Both the position numbers and the translations under genes were made by a program. 64,000 bases of DNA from Polluticaenibacter yanchengensis (GTDB lineage Bacteria; Bacteroidota; Bacteroidia; Chitinophagales; Chitinophagaceae), in assembly GCA_027854065.1 (NCBI GenBank), contig JAQGEF010000011.1, positions 86,468-150,467 of the forward strand, given 5' to 3'. Under the pieces are notes generated by a model. The model saw nothing but the letters and a program-made list of their open reading frames with translations, ran no database searches and was not told where the DNA came from. Below, in pieces: positions 18,005 through 26,917 of the stretch (position 1 is its first letter; the number at the start of each line of letters is the position of its first letter).

Positions 18005-18679
18005 TTACTGCCCGAATATCTTAGGGCCGCCATACAGCATTTCCACCTCCCGAACATAAAACTCCACTTCACGATCATCTCCGTTGGCATCGTAGGATTG
18101 TTTCAGGCTGCTGCCCAATACAAAAGCCACTGTTTGCCAGAACTGCGCGTTTACGCCACCCTTGTATTCCTTTAGGATATCATAGCAGTTATTACCGGTC
18201 TGGCGATTGATGAGCTTCATCAGTACTTTTCCCTGGTACACGCTTAAGTCCTTGATCTTATCAGCGAAATTCTTTTTCAGATCTTTTTCGTAAGATTTAA
18301 TAATTTTCCTGCGTTCAGAATGATCTGTCATACCGGCCAGTTTGGCATTGATATCGTTGATGATTTGGCCTGCTTTCAATGCATAAGGATAGGTTACGTA
18401 CACCGCATTTCGCAAACGGTTCCTGGCAGCCTGCTTTTTAAGCGCCTGTTTGCTCCATTTGCCAATTACTTCCACGTTATCCAGGTAACTGGTCGGCACT
18501 AAAGTACCATCGGGCATCACTGTTGCAAATACCTGTATGGTATCATTAACACCCAAAACGGGTTCTATATATTGCACAGGTTTAGGTGGTAAAGGAGCTG
18601 TTGTTGATTGTGCCAATACCCGGTCGCTGCCTAAAAGCAGCGCAACACCAAATATTGAGATTTTAAATAAATGACACAT
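18005..18679 (-). CDS. DUF4294 domain-containing exported protein
   Basis: The 224-residue product begins with a signal peptide (about 1-23, ending VLAQ) and a proline-rich stretch. The body (50-215) matches the DUF4294 pattern I know from Bacteroidota: a conserved NRLRNAVYVTYPYALKAG segment, a charged helical region with KIIKSYEKDLKK, and a GNNCYDILKEYKGG segment near the end. The family is nearly restricted to Bacteroidota, exported and of unknown function. It lies 71 bp downstream of the CCG-domain protein and may share its transcript. Confidence 0.85.
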   Translation of the reverse strand: MCHLFKISIFGVALLLGSDRVLAQSTTAPLPPKPVQYIEPVLGVNDTIQVFATVMPDGTLVPTSYLDNVEVIGKWSKQALKKQAARNRLRNAVYVTYPYALKAGQIINDINAKLAGMTDHSERRKIIKSYEKDLKKNFADKIKDLSVYQGKVLMKLINRQTGNNCYDILKEYKGGVNAQFWQTVAFVLGSSLKQSYDANGDDREVEFYVREVEMLYGGPKIFGQ

Positions 18680-18750
18680 TCAACAACATATTATTATCAT
18701 TGCAATTTATCGAAATAATAAATCAACCTATTGCAGATAACAAAAAAATA

Positions 18751-19470
18751 TTACCAGCCGCTTGCTAAAACATCTGCTATATGCAAACATTTAACAGGTA
18801 ATTGACGTTTTTTAGCATAACCGTCTATATGCATCAGGCAGCTCATATCTGTACTTACAATATATTTCGCGTCTGTCTGCAGCGCATTATTCACCTTTTG
18901 GTCAGCCATCGCACCACTGATATCTTCAAATTTCACGGCAAATGAACCGCCAAATCCGCAACAGGTTTCTACATCATTCATTTCCACCAGTTCCAATCCT
19001 TTCACATGGTCCAGTAAAGCACGCGGCTCTTTCTTTATATGGCACTCACGCAACGCAGCACAACTATCATGGTAAGTAATTTTATTTTCAAATACCGCGT
19101 TGAAATCTTCCTGTTTCAATACATTCACCAGGAAATCCGTAAACTCATAGATCTTTTCTTTCAGCACATTTACTTCTGCACCTTCAGATGAGTTTTCAAA
19201 CAGTTTGCTATAGTTATTTTTTACAAATCCTACACAACTGGCACTTGGCGCTACAATGTATTCAGTATCTTTAAAATCTTTCAAAAACTTCCTGCAGATA
19301 TCTTTGGAGTCTTCATAAAAACCCGCATTAAAAGCCGGTTGCCCGCAACAGGTCTGGTTCGCGTTATAATCCACCTCGCAGCCCGCTTTTTGCAGCACTT
19401 TTACCATATTAAAAGCCACTTGCGGGTATAGCTGATCAATAAAACAAGGTACAAAAATTGAAACCTTCAA
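18751..19470 (-). CDS. CCG-domain (Fe-S)-binding protein, LutA/YkgE-like
   Basis: The 239-residue protein has two cysteine-rich CCG repeats: TCCGQPAFNAG near 41 with upstream CFID, and CAALRECH with TCCGFGGSF and a later SCLMHIDG. This pattern binds a noncanonical iron-sulfur cluster in subunits of heterodisulfide reductases and of lactate oxidase LutABC. It is closest to LutA/YkgE. The partners LutB and LutC are not adjacent; in many Bacteroidota this subunit is found apart from them. It lies 37 bp downstream of ribH on the same strand, so the two may be co-transcribed. Substrate cannot be fixed from sequence alone. Confidence 0.88.
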   Translation of the reverse strand: MKVSIFVPCFIDQLYPQVAFNMVKVLQKAGCEVDYNANQTCCGQPAFNAGFYEDSKDICRKFLKDFKDTEYIVAPSASCVGFVKNNYSKLFENSSEGAEVNVLKEKIYEFTDFLVNVLKQEDFNAVFENKITYHDSCAALRECHIKKEPRALLDHVKGLELVEMNDVETCCGFGGSFAVKFEDISGAMADQKVNNALQTDAKYIVSTDMSCLMHIDGYAKKRQLPVKCLHIADVLASGW

Positions 19471-19507
19471 TGTTTAAGTATTTTTAAAATTCGTCATTTA
19501 TTATTTG

Positions 19508-20014
19508 TTATTCGGCAATGTTCGTCGCATCCAGTGCCCGGCAAAGCACCACCATTTTCAACGCAGTAATTGCCGCTTCCTCACCTTTATGGCCGTGTAC
19601 CCCGCCAAGCCGTTCAAAAGCCTGGGCTTCAGTATTTACTGTCAACACGCCAAATATCACCGGTACGTCCAGTTGCGTATTCAGTGTCGTAATACCCTGT
19701 GTCACGCTCTGGCATACATAATCAAAATGCGGGGTATCACCTTTAATCACGCAACCCAGGGCTATAAAAGCATCCGCTTCAAAAGCAGAACGCCTTTCAT
19801 ATGCTTGTATGGCAAAAGGTAATTCCACCGCTCCCGGCACCGTTATCACACTTATATTTTTCACACCGGCACTCTCCAGCACACGCTTACAACCGGCTTC
19901 CATTTCATTAATAATATGAGCGTTCCATTCCGTTTTTACAATCACAACCTCATCTATCGCATCCAGACCCTCAAATTCAGTATTTACTAATTTTTCATTG
20001 CCTTTACTTGCCAT
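19508..20014 (-). CDS. ribH: 6,7-dimethyl-8-ribityllumazine synthase
   Basis: Lumazine synthase joins 5-amino-6-ribitylaminouracil with dihydroxybutanone phosphate in the penultimate step of riboflavin synthesis. I start at the ATG at 20014 (MASKGNEK), giving 168 residues. The conserved EWNAHI segment, the VPGAVELPFAIQAY loop, the KGDTPHFDYVC segment with the catalytic His, and VIFGVLTVN with GHKGEEAAITALKM are all present. A TAAATTTG box lies 18 nt upstream. Other rib genes are not in this window. The CCG-domain protein follows at 37 bp. Confidence 0.96.
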   Translation of the reverse strand: MASKGNEKLVNTEFEGLDAIDEVVIVKTEWNAHIINEMEAGCKRVLESAGVKNISVITVPGAVELPFAIQAYERRSAFEADAFIALGCVIKGDTPHFDYVCQSVTQGITTLNTQLDVPVIFGVLTVNTEAQAFERLGGVHGHKGEEAAITALKMVVLCRALDATNIAE

Positions 20015-20032
20015 AATCGTATGTTTAAAGCA

Positions 20033-20040
20033 CAAATTTA
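20033..20040 (-). promoter_or_regulatory. Putative -7 box of ribH (TAAATTTG)
   Basis: TAAATTTG on the minus strand matches TAnnTTTG and ends 18 nt before the ribH ATG at 20014, implying a leader of about 14 nt. This also argues against the longer frame that begins at 20035. Confidence 0.5.
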
Positions 20041-20080
20041 GTCATTAATTTTCACTCCATGCTGCGTAAAAAGTTCAGTT

Positions 20081-20216
20081 TTTATTATTTGGGGCAATCA
20101 GCATTTAGTTTCCTGTTAAACATTCGTCCGGGCTTCCCCGGGCTCGCTCACGCTCGGTGCCGGGCACTGGCTCGTACCTCGCCACCCTGCGTATCCCGCT
20201 GCCATTCGGCATCAGT
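20081..20216 (+). repeat. R1 intergenic repeat, copy 2
   Basis: Opens GGGGCA and closes TGCC. It contains CCGGG/CCCGG arms, then a GCTCGCTCACGCTCGG segment, GTGC/GCAC arms, and TGGC-TCGTACCTC-GCCA. It lies in the divergent spacer between ribH and the gene at 20301, so it is not only a 3'-end element. Confidence 0.75.
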
Positions 20217-20285
20217 CATTTTATGAGCATTTGTTCAGGTTAAAATATCCCACAATAATCAAAACAGCCAAACCATCAATTCAAG

Positions 20286-20293
20286 TATTTTTG
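20286..20293 (+). promoter_or_regulatory. Putative -7 box (TATTTTTG), nearly leaderless gene
   Basis: TATTTTTG matches TAnnTTTG and ends only 7 nt before the ATG at 20301, predicting a leader of a few nucleotides or none. Confidence 0.5.
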
Positions 20294-20300
20294 CATTATT

Positions 20301-21152
20301 ATGAAAAAAGCATTCATCGTTTTGCTCCTGCTGTCCGGTTTATTGCAGGCATTTATTGTAAACGCGCAAACGGCCGTCAGGATCATGTCATATAACATGC
20401 TGTACGATTCTTTTACAGACAGCATTACAGATTGGCAGCAGCGGAAACAGCAGGTACTGGATCTGCTCAGGTATCATGAGCCCGACGTATTAGGCACACA
20501 GGAATTACTGCATCACCAGTTAAAATATATCACCGACTCCCTGAAACAATACAATACGATTGGTGTAGCCAGGAACGATGGCAGGCAGGAAGGAGAATAT
20601 GCCGCTATTCTCTATAAAAAAAGCAACTACACCTGTACAGATAGCGGCACCTTTTGGTTATCACTCACTCCGGGCCAACCAAGCAAAGGTTGGGATGCTT
20701 CCTATTTCAGGATCTGTACCTATGCAAAACTCACCGACAAACAAACCAAACAGTCCTTCTATGTTTTCAATACGCATTTTGAATACAGGGGCAAACAAGC
20801 CAAAATAGAATCTGCCAGGCTCTGTCTGGACAAAATACAAACGATCAATAAAAAAGGACTGCCTGTATTTTTTATCGGGGATTTTAATTCCGACAACCAG
20901 GATACGGTAACACAGATCATAAAAACCAGGTTTGATAATGCCCGCGATAAAAGCGCATTTGTATATGGCCAGGCAGATAACTGGAATAGCCACCATATTT
21001 CTATAGCACCAAAAGGCTGGGTAGATCATATTTTTGTCAGCAAAGGACCAAAAGTTAAAGTAAAGAAATTCGCCACACTTACAGATAGCTACAAAATGTA
21101 TTATCCATCGGACCATTTACCTGTTATAGCCGACATTTTCATTGAAAAATAA
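20301..21152 (+). CDS. Secreted endonuclease/exonuclease/phosphatase-family hydrolase
   Basis: The 283-residue protein has a signal peptide (about 1-23, ending VNAQ). The EEP fold follows: RIMSYNMLYD near the start, the metal-ligand Glu in LGTQELL, NTHFEYRGKQARI-like segment, FIGDFNSD with the catalytic Asp and Asn, and the C-terminal SDHLPVIADI with the general-base His. The family acts on phosphodiester or phosphomonoester bonds in nucleic acids, inositol phosphates or sphingomyelin; secreted Bacteroidota members of about 280 residues are mostly uncharacterised. It is followed by a Crp-like regulator after 6 bp, so the two are probably in one operon. Confidence 0.9.
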   Translation: MKKAFIVLLLLSGLLQAFIVNAQTAVRIMSYNMLYDSFTDSITDWQQRKQQVLDLLRYHEPDVLGTQELLHHQLKYITDSLKQYNTIGVARNDGRQEGEYAAILYKKSNYTCTDSGTFWLSLTPGQPSKGWDASYFRICTYAKLTDKQTKQSFYVFNTHFEYRGKQAKIESARLCLDKIQTINKKGLPVFFIGDFNSDNQDTVTQIIKTRFDNARDKSAFVYGQADNWNSHHISIAPKGWVDHIFVSKGPKVKVKKFATLTDSYKMYYPSDHLPVIADIFIEK

Positions 21153-21158
21153 AAACGG

Positions 21159-21668
21159 ATGCAGTCTATTATCGAATTACCCGGAAAGCAAATAGTGCTT
21201 AAGAGAAATGAATTTCTTTTATCCGCCAATAGAACGGACACCAATATCTATTTTATAGAATCAGGAAGCTTAAAGATCTCCATAAGAGACCAGGATGAAG
21301 AACAGATCATCCGCCTGGGCTATCAGTCAAACCTCTTGGTCGCATTAGACTCTTTCCTTACTCATCAACCATCCGCCTTCTACATCCAGGCCATAAAGAA
21401 AACAACCCTTAAAATCATTACCAGAGAGGCATTAACGACCTTCTTAAATACTGACAGTGAACACCAGGTATTATGGAATAAAATATTAGAGGACCTGGTG
21501 CTACAGCAAATGGAAAGAGAGATCGATCTGCTCACCACCTCGCCTAAAGAGCGCTATTTAAGAGTATTAAAAAGAAGTCCCCGCTTATTCCAGGAAATAC
21601 CAGGTAAATATATTGCCAACTATCTTCGCATGAGTGCAGAAACCCTCTCCCGCTTACAAAAGTCTTGA
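21159..21668 (+). CDS. Crp/Fnr-family transcriptional regulator (short form)
   Basis: The 169-residue product has an N-terminal cyclic-nucleotide-binding-like beta barrel (about 10-110, with ESGSLKI and a dimerisation helix after 110). The C-terminal part is a reduced winged-helix segment ending in YIANYLRMSAETLSRLQKS, typical of the short Bacteroidota Crp family whose recognition helix ends close to the C-terminus. The residues that bind cAMP in Crp are not evident, so the ligand is unknown. It begins 6 bp after the hydrolase and precedes the DinB gene by 58 bp; it may regulate that pair. Confidence 0.88.
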   Translation: MQSIIELPGKQIVLKRNEFLLSANRTDTNIYFIESGSLKISIRDQDEEQIIRLGYQSNLLVALDSFLTHQPSAFYIQAIKKTTLKIITREALTTFLNTDSEHQVLWNKILEDLVLQQMEREIDLLTTSPKERYLRVLKRSPRLFQEIPGKYIANYLRMSAETLSRLQKS

Positions 21669-21726
21669 TTTGGATCAATCTTTAAAAGAGAGGGATGTAT
21701 GAATTTTGCTACATAAATATTTCAAT

Positions 21727-22269
21727 ATGCAAACGAGCACGCTCATACAATCTCTTACCAAAGCTTCAGACCTCATCTTAGACCAGGCAGCATTCTTAAA
21801 TACATTGGACATAGAATCCCTAACTTCCAGGACATCACCCTATAGCTGGAATATCCTAGAATGCCTGCAGCACCTTAATCTTTATTACGACTTCTATTTA
21901 CCGGAGATCAGGCAGGCAATTGAAAATAACCGGACCCAGCCTGAGGCTACATTTAAACCAGGTATTTTAGGAAATTACTTTGCAGAAAGTATGCTGCCAA
22001 AAGATAAACTGAACAAAATGAAAACATTTAAAAACAAAAATCCTTTAAACAGCAATCTTGATAAATCAGTCATTGATCAGTTCATCCGCAACCAGGAAAT
22101 ATTTTCCGGGTTGGTCCAATCATCAGCTTCAGTCAATCTTAATAAAGCGAAGGTTAAAATATCCATCGCACCTTTTATAAAGCTAAAATTAGGCGACACC
22201 TTCAGGTTTATAACGAATCATAATATCCGTCATTTTAAGCAAATTGACAATATATTGAAAGCGCAGTAA
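21727..22269 (+). CDS. DinB family protein
   Basis: I start at the ATG at 21727 (MQTSTLIQSLTKASD), since the earlier possible start at 21706 is TTG. The 180-residue helical protein has the DinB/YfiT four-helix pattern: WNILECLQHLNLYYDFYLP near residue 42 with the first metal His, and a C-terminal TNHNIRHFKQIDNIL segment with two further His residues. DinB proteins are metal-dependent thiol transferases or hydrolases, some using bacillithiol as cofactor. A bacilliredoxin gene at 60890 suggests that bacillithiol exists in this organism, but no link is shown. It follows the Crp-like gene in the same direction. Confidence 0.85.
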   Translation: MQTSTLIQSLTKASDLILDQAAFLNTLDIESLTSRTSPYSWNILECLQHLNLYYDFYLPEIRQAIENNRTQPEATFKPGILGNYFAESMLPKDKLNKMKTFKNKNPLNSNLDKSVIDQFIRNQEIFSGLVQSSASVNLNKAKVKISIAPFIKLKLGDTFRFITNHNIRHFKQIDNILKAQ

Positions 22270-22877
22270 TTATTCCCGTTTTATATTGCACGTTAACTCT
22301 TTGCTGCACTAACTAACCTTTAATAACGGCCATCACACATAACAACCACACAACACATTCCCATGTCCCCTCCCGGAAGGATTAAGGCCCGTACAATATC
22401 ATAAGCAGTTTTATAGTTTTATATATTACCATTACTCGCACAACCACATAACAAGTGCTTCTGTCCCCTCCCGGGAGGGGTTGGGGTGGGTTTATGCATT
22501 TTAAATGATCAAAACTGCCTTTTTAGAACAAAATGGAGTCATTCTCAGCGCAGCAAAGAATCCCATTCCCCTTTCGAACGAAGTGAAGAAAGAGCATTGC
22601 AAAATAGGATGGCGATTTTTCCTAGGGTTGCATACAATTCAAAGCAGTTTCAATTTGACCTCGTCAAAATGACCAGAAACAATGATATCCTAGACACTGA
22701 ACAGTCATTCTGAGCGCAGCGAAGAATCCCATACCCATTGCTGAACAAATTACACCAACACAATAGCAGCATCCGCAATCTTGGAGTTAGAAATCAGGTC
22801 CAATTTCAAGAACAAACATAAAAAAAGAACGGGCAACCATTCAGCCACCCGTTCCAAATATTATAAATATATCTTAA
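22270..22877. other. Repeat-rich spacer with R4 and R3 elements, no gene
   Basis: There is no supportable gene. Two CCCCTCCCGG-type G/C blocks (R4) lie near 22363-22392 and 22464-22490; the second reads as an inverted CCTCCCGGGAGG core followed by GGTTGGGGTGGG. A single inverted copy of the R3 unit follows at 22533-22730. A short ORF at 22486-22713 only translates the repeat. Confidence 0.6.
22533..22730 (-). repeat. R3 repeat, single inverted copy
   Basis: On the minus strand this carries the same blocks as the tandem array at 56004: GGGATTCTTCGCTGCGCTCA, AGAATGAC, and a TGACGAGGTCAAATTGAAAC-like part. It is flanked by GTCATTCT-type ends at both sides, with about 200 bp overall. Confidence 0.6.
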
Positions 22878-25800
22878 CTATCTTAACAACGTAATAGCAC
22901 CTTTAAACACAGGAGAACCATCCCTTAAGTTGACAACATAATAGTAAGTACCAACCGGCATCGGTTTACCATTCCTTGTACCGTCCCACGGCACATTATA
23001 TCCGGTAGATTTAAAGACGATCGTACCATACCGGTCAAAAACTTCTACCGAAGCATTGCTGTATTCAGCCAGGTTTCTTATTTGCCAGGTATCATTCATG
23101 CCGTCACCATTGGGGCTAAAAGCATTCGTAAAAACAGGCATAGGAATATACTTCACAAAAATATCCCTGCTGCTCATACAACCCTTATCACTGGTAACCG
23201 TTAAGCGGTAAGTAATATCCTCCTGCGTAGAGGTGATTGGGTTAGCAATATCCGTCCTGTCCAGGTACAAGCCCGGAGACCATACAAAAGTATTAACTGA
23301 AGTTGCCGTAATCGTTACAGGCATTTGCAAGCTATTGCCCATTGTCACATTCACAGGTTCTTTTACCTCAATCACAGGTTTCGCATTTACCACCACAGTA
23401 GACATAACCGTATCAGAGTGGCAACCGTTTTTCAAAGTATAGAACATACTTACAGGATAAGTACCCGCCTGCGTGTACAAATGACTGTCAGCGTCCGCAC
23501 TTATCCGGTTCCCGTCTTTAAAATCCAATGACCATTTATCAATGTCTGCGGCATTCGCATTACCGGAGCCTCTGAAATTAACCACCTCACCCAAACAGAT
23601 TGAGTTATCAGAAGTCGTCATCGTTAACAATGGCTGCTCAGTAAAATCCGATATAACCTGCGTAATACTATCCTTACAACCCTTACTACTCTCTACCAGT
23701 AACTTCACATTATAACTGCCCGGTCTTGTAAAATTCAGCACACCGTTTTTAAGAGTTGATTGCTGGTTGGAAAAATCCGAGCGCCAGGAATATTTCAACT
23801 CATTCGCAGTACCGTCAGCTATTGTAGAGTTATTTACAAAAACAGCTTCACCCGCCGGTAAACAAACCGTAGATGGCAGGTTAAAAGCCGCAGTTGGCAA
23901 CTGGCTCAGTGGCACACTTAAAGTAACACCCTCACTCGTACAACCATTCCCATTCGTTACCCGTAATGAAGCAGGGAACGAAGTAATATTTTCAAAAGCA
24001 GCAGTAGTCACAGAACTCGTATTTTGTGAAATTGGAGAATTATTGGCACTCCAGGCATAGTCCGTAATATTCGCACCGCCATTATCACTGATATTCGCTG
24101 TTAATACCACCGGCGTACCTTCACACGCATTCGTATAGGTAAATGTCGCTTTAGGGCCCCTGCCTATATTCATCGTCTGCACAAACGCATCGCTCACGCA
24201 TCCCGTTTCAGATACAGCTTTCAAAGATAGCTGGTAGCTGCCCACAGTTGAATATGAGATAGCCGGCAAAACACTCAGTGTCGTCGTATCCAGTTTATTA
24301 TTGCCAAAATTCCAATATAGTTTACTAATCGTGCTCGGAGCACTGATAGCAGACTCATTAGAAAAGTTGATAACCGTATTTTCACAATATGGTGCGGTTG
24401 TCTTATATCCCGCAGTCGGCTTGTTGGAAAAAGCCAGTGTTTTAGTCGTAACCGATTCACAACCGATCTCATCAAATACAGTCTGCGACACATGATAGCT
24501 GCCGGTTCCCGCATAAGCATGAGAAGTATTGATATCATCAGTCGTATTACCGTCTCCGAATTGCCATAAGTATTTTGCGATCCTCATACTACCCGCTGTA
24601 GAAGTATTCGTAAAAGTGACCGGTTCATTAATACAGTTCGTACTTGCATAGTTAAAACCCGAAACAGGCTTTTGTACCACATTCAGATCAAAGTCAAAAC
24701 TTGTTTCACCACCGCAATTATCAGTGCCGTTTGTCTTTATAACAATACTCACCGGGTAAGTATTCGCACTGTTAATGATTTTAGAACCACTTAATGGAAA
24801 ACGGTATAACGTAACACCATCTACCACGTAAGTAGAATCAGGAGAAGGATTATTAATCGTTTCATCACCAAACAAACCATTAAATTTCCACGTCAAAGAC
24901 AGCGGCAAATATGGCAACGTAAAATACATCTTGAAGTTCGTACTTAAGCAGGTAGAAGTCGTTAGTACAGGCGCATCATCATTCTTAATAGTAATAAACC
25001 TGTTCAGGTCCCGGATACTCGTACCCGCATTATACCCGTAAGACTCCACATTACCATATCCATAAGCAATAGCCATAAAATTGCTGTCAGCCTTTAAATT
25101 CTGGATAGGGTTCTCCAAAGTAATCGTCGTTACATCCTCCTGCAAATACGAAAAATCAGTACCCGGAATAGCAACAAAAGAACCGGTGGGGGCATTCCCG
25201 TTAATTTTGAAACTCGAAGCAGCATTCGATTTTATAATAATATTCAGCAAACACTTATTTACATTACTTTGGCCCGGTGGCACATACCTGCTATGAGCAG
25301 AAAATACCGTAATATCATTAATTGTCTGTTCCAGCGGGTTTAAAATAATCATTTCCGGGTCAGCGCTAATCGTATTACTGTAACAACTCTGGCTCGTAAT
25401 AAACTGCACCACCGATATCGGCTTATCAGCAGTTATCTTGGTAGGTTTGTCAGTCCGGTACTCGTAATAACTATTATTCACCAATCCCAGCAGTTGAGTC
25501 GTAGCACCATCTTCAAGTTTTGTCACCGATGTATTCGGCTCCGATATATACACCCTTATAATATCCGAGTTCCTGTCCTTAAAAGGAGCTGTCAGGTAAT
25601 TCTTCCCCCAGGAGCCTACCGGGAACAATTGCTGGTATAAATTATCGCCACCACTTGGGGAAGCACAACCAAAAGCACTCCAGGTACTGCTGGAAAATAC
25701 CGCGATCGGCTTACAGGCCTCACCATTCAAGGCCACCGAATTCACCGTAGTACCGGAAATATCAGAATTAGCTTCAAACTGAACCTGGTAAACATCTCCC

Positions 25801-26393
25801 GCCTTAGGCAATGTCACACTCAACACAGAGCCTGCAGCCTTGTTCGTAATAGTTCTCGCTTTCGTAACAATTTCTACGGTTGTATTCGCCTCTTTAGCCA
25901 CCACAGTTATAACCGGGCGGCCACTGATACTACCACCGCCACCACCAATGCTCGGGTACAGAGGCGTTATATAATTACGTCCCCACACATTCGTTGGCAA
26001 TACCAGTGTAGCAGCAGACCTTGCCGTCTTTATAATATGACTATACACCACCACCGGTTTCTCCGCCACTACCCTCACTGCCGAGTTAGATTTAATACCA
26101 TCCTCCTGGTTCAGGTACACCTCGGTATTAGGCACATCACCATTCGGGCCAATAAATATACGTTTCACAGTATTCGCTTCAATGTTGAAATCAACCGTCC
26201 TGCTACCCACATATACCGTTCCCTTTGTAGCCACATCACTCGTTATATATAAGCCCATTACCGCCTGGGCTTCGTCAGCATGCTTGGGAAATGTAATATA
26301 AAAATCCTTACCCTTATTAGAAAAGTCCTGCGCGTATGCACCATTAAAAGCACAAACTATCAATATTAAAATAAACAGCAAACTCCTCAACAT
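22878..26393 (-). CDS. Large T9SS type B-exported protein with IgGFc-like N-domain and PKD repeats
   Basis: The 1171-residue protein has a signal peptide (about 1-21), then an IgGFc-binding-protein-like region (about 25-470: KDFYITFP, VVAEKPVVVYSH, LPTNVWGRNYI, FPVGSWGKNYL). Several PKD/Ig-like domains follow (from about 575; for example YLWQFGDGNT). The C-terminus is a gliding-motility-associated, T9SS type B sorting domain (from FTNAFSPNGDGMNDTW to the last residues, with VEVFDRYG and GKPMPVGTYYYVV). So the protein is exported by the type 9 secretion system and placed at the surface or released. It probably acts in adhesion; no enzymatic motif is seen. It may be the last gene of the trmH-ubiA-ruvX run, 58 bp after ruvX. 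Confidence 0.93.
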   Translation of the reverse strand: MLRSLLFILILIVCAFNGAYAQDFSNKGKDFYITFPKHADEAQAVMGLYITSDVATKGTVYVGSRTVDFNIEANTVKRIFIGPNGDVPNTEVYLNQEDGIKSNSAVRVVAEKPVVVYSHIIKTARSAATLVLPTNVWGRNYITPLYPSIGGGGGSISGRPVITVVAKEANTTVEIVTKARTITNKAAGSVLSVTLPKAGDVYQVQFEANSDISGTTVNSVALNGEACKPIAVFSSSTWSAFGCASPSGGDNLYQQLFPVGSWGKNYLTAPFKDRNSDIIRVYISEPNTSVTKLEDGATTQLLGLVNNSYYEYRTDKPTKITADKPISVVQFITSQSCYSNTISADPEMIILNPLEQTINDITVFSAHSRYVPPGQSNVNKCLLNIIIKSNAASSFKINGNAPTGSFVAIPGTDFSYLQEDVTTITLENPIQNLKADSNFMAIAYGYGNVESYGYNAGTSIRDLNRFITIKNDDAPVLTTSTCLSTNFKMYFTLPYLPLSLTWKFNGLFGDETINNPSPDSTYVVDGVTLYRFPLSGSKIINSANTYPVSIVIKTNGTDNCGGETSFDFDLNVVQKPVSGFNYASTNCINEPVTFTNTSTAGSMRIAKYLWQFGDGNTTDDINTSHAYAGTGSYHVSQTVFDEIGCESVTTKTLAFSNKPTAGYKTTAPYCENTVINFSNESAISAPSTISKLYWNFGNNKLDTTTLSVLPAISYSTVGSYQLSLKAVSETGCVSDAFVQTMNIGRGPKATFTYTNACEGTPVVLTANISDNGGANITDYAWSANNSPISQNTSSVTTAAFENITSFPASLRVTNGNGCTSEGVTLSVPLSQLPTAAFNLPSTVCLPAGEAVFVNNSTIADGTANELKYSWRSDFSNQQSTLKNGVLNFTRPGSYNVKLLVESSKGCKDSITQVISDFTEQPLLTMTTSDNSICLGEVVNFRGSGNANAADIDKWSLDFKDGNRISADADSHLYTQAGTYPVSMFYTLKNGCHSDTVMSTVVVNAKPVIEVKEPVNVTMGNSLQMPVTITATSVNTFVWSPGLYLDRTDIANPITSTQEDITYRLTVTSDKGCMSSRDIFVKYIPMPVFTNAFSPNGDGMNDTWQIRNLAEYSNASVEVFDRYGTIVFKSTGYNVPWDGTRNGKPMPVGTYYYVVNLRDGSPVFKGAITLLR

Positions 26394-26451
26394 CCAATTA
26401 TATTTTAGTATAAATAATGATATAAAAATAAAGATTATCTCACTAACAACA

Positions 26452-26871
26452 TCAGTAATGATGTCCCAGGTAATCTTTTAACATGATCGTAGCCGCCATT
26501 TCGTCTACAAGGCCCTTATTATTCCTTCGATCTTTTTTCTTTACACCACTCTCTATCAAGGCCCTTACCGCCAGTTTACTGGTATAAGTCTCATCCACCG
26601 TTTCTATAGGTATCGTAAAAAGTTTCCGGTATCGGTTCATAAAAGCCCTTACCAAAGGCGTCGCGTGCGTATCAGAACCATCCAAAGATTTCGGCAGCCC
26701 GATAATCACCTTATCCACCTCCTCCGACTTAAAATAGGCTGTCAGAAAGTCAAACAAGTCCTTAGTATGCATCGTTGTCAGTCCCGTTGCTATTATTTGC
26801 AAAGGGTCCGTCACAGCTATTCCGGTACGTTTACTGCCAAAATCTATACTTACAATTCTACCCATATTCAT
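26452..26871 (-). CDS. ruvX: Holliday junction resolvase-like RNase RuvX (YqgF)
   Basis: YqgF/RuvX proteins have an RNase H-like fold and act in 16S rRNA 5'-end maturation and as putative Holliday junction resolvases. The 139-residue protein has the catalytic DFGSKRTGIAVTDP segment, the VDETYTSKLA segment with the second acidic residue and the C-terminal DEMAATIMLKDYL with the last Asp. Starts at 26871 (MNMGRIVS) or 26865 are both possible. It follows the UbiA-type gene by 46 bp on the same strand and is probably co-transcribed. Confidence 0.95.
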   Translation of the reverse strand: MNMGRIVSIDFGSKRTGIAVTDPLQIIATGLTTMHTKDLFDFLTAYFKSEEVDKVIIGLPKSLDGSDTHATPLVRAFMNRYRKLFTIPIETVDETYTSKLAVRALIESGVKKKDRRNNKGLVDEMAATIMLKDYLGHHY

Positions 26872-26917
26872 TTTTTATTGGGGGCTGTCCCTTTACCACG
26901 GCTGCTATTTCCGGGCT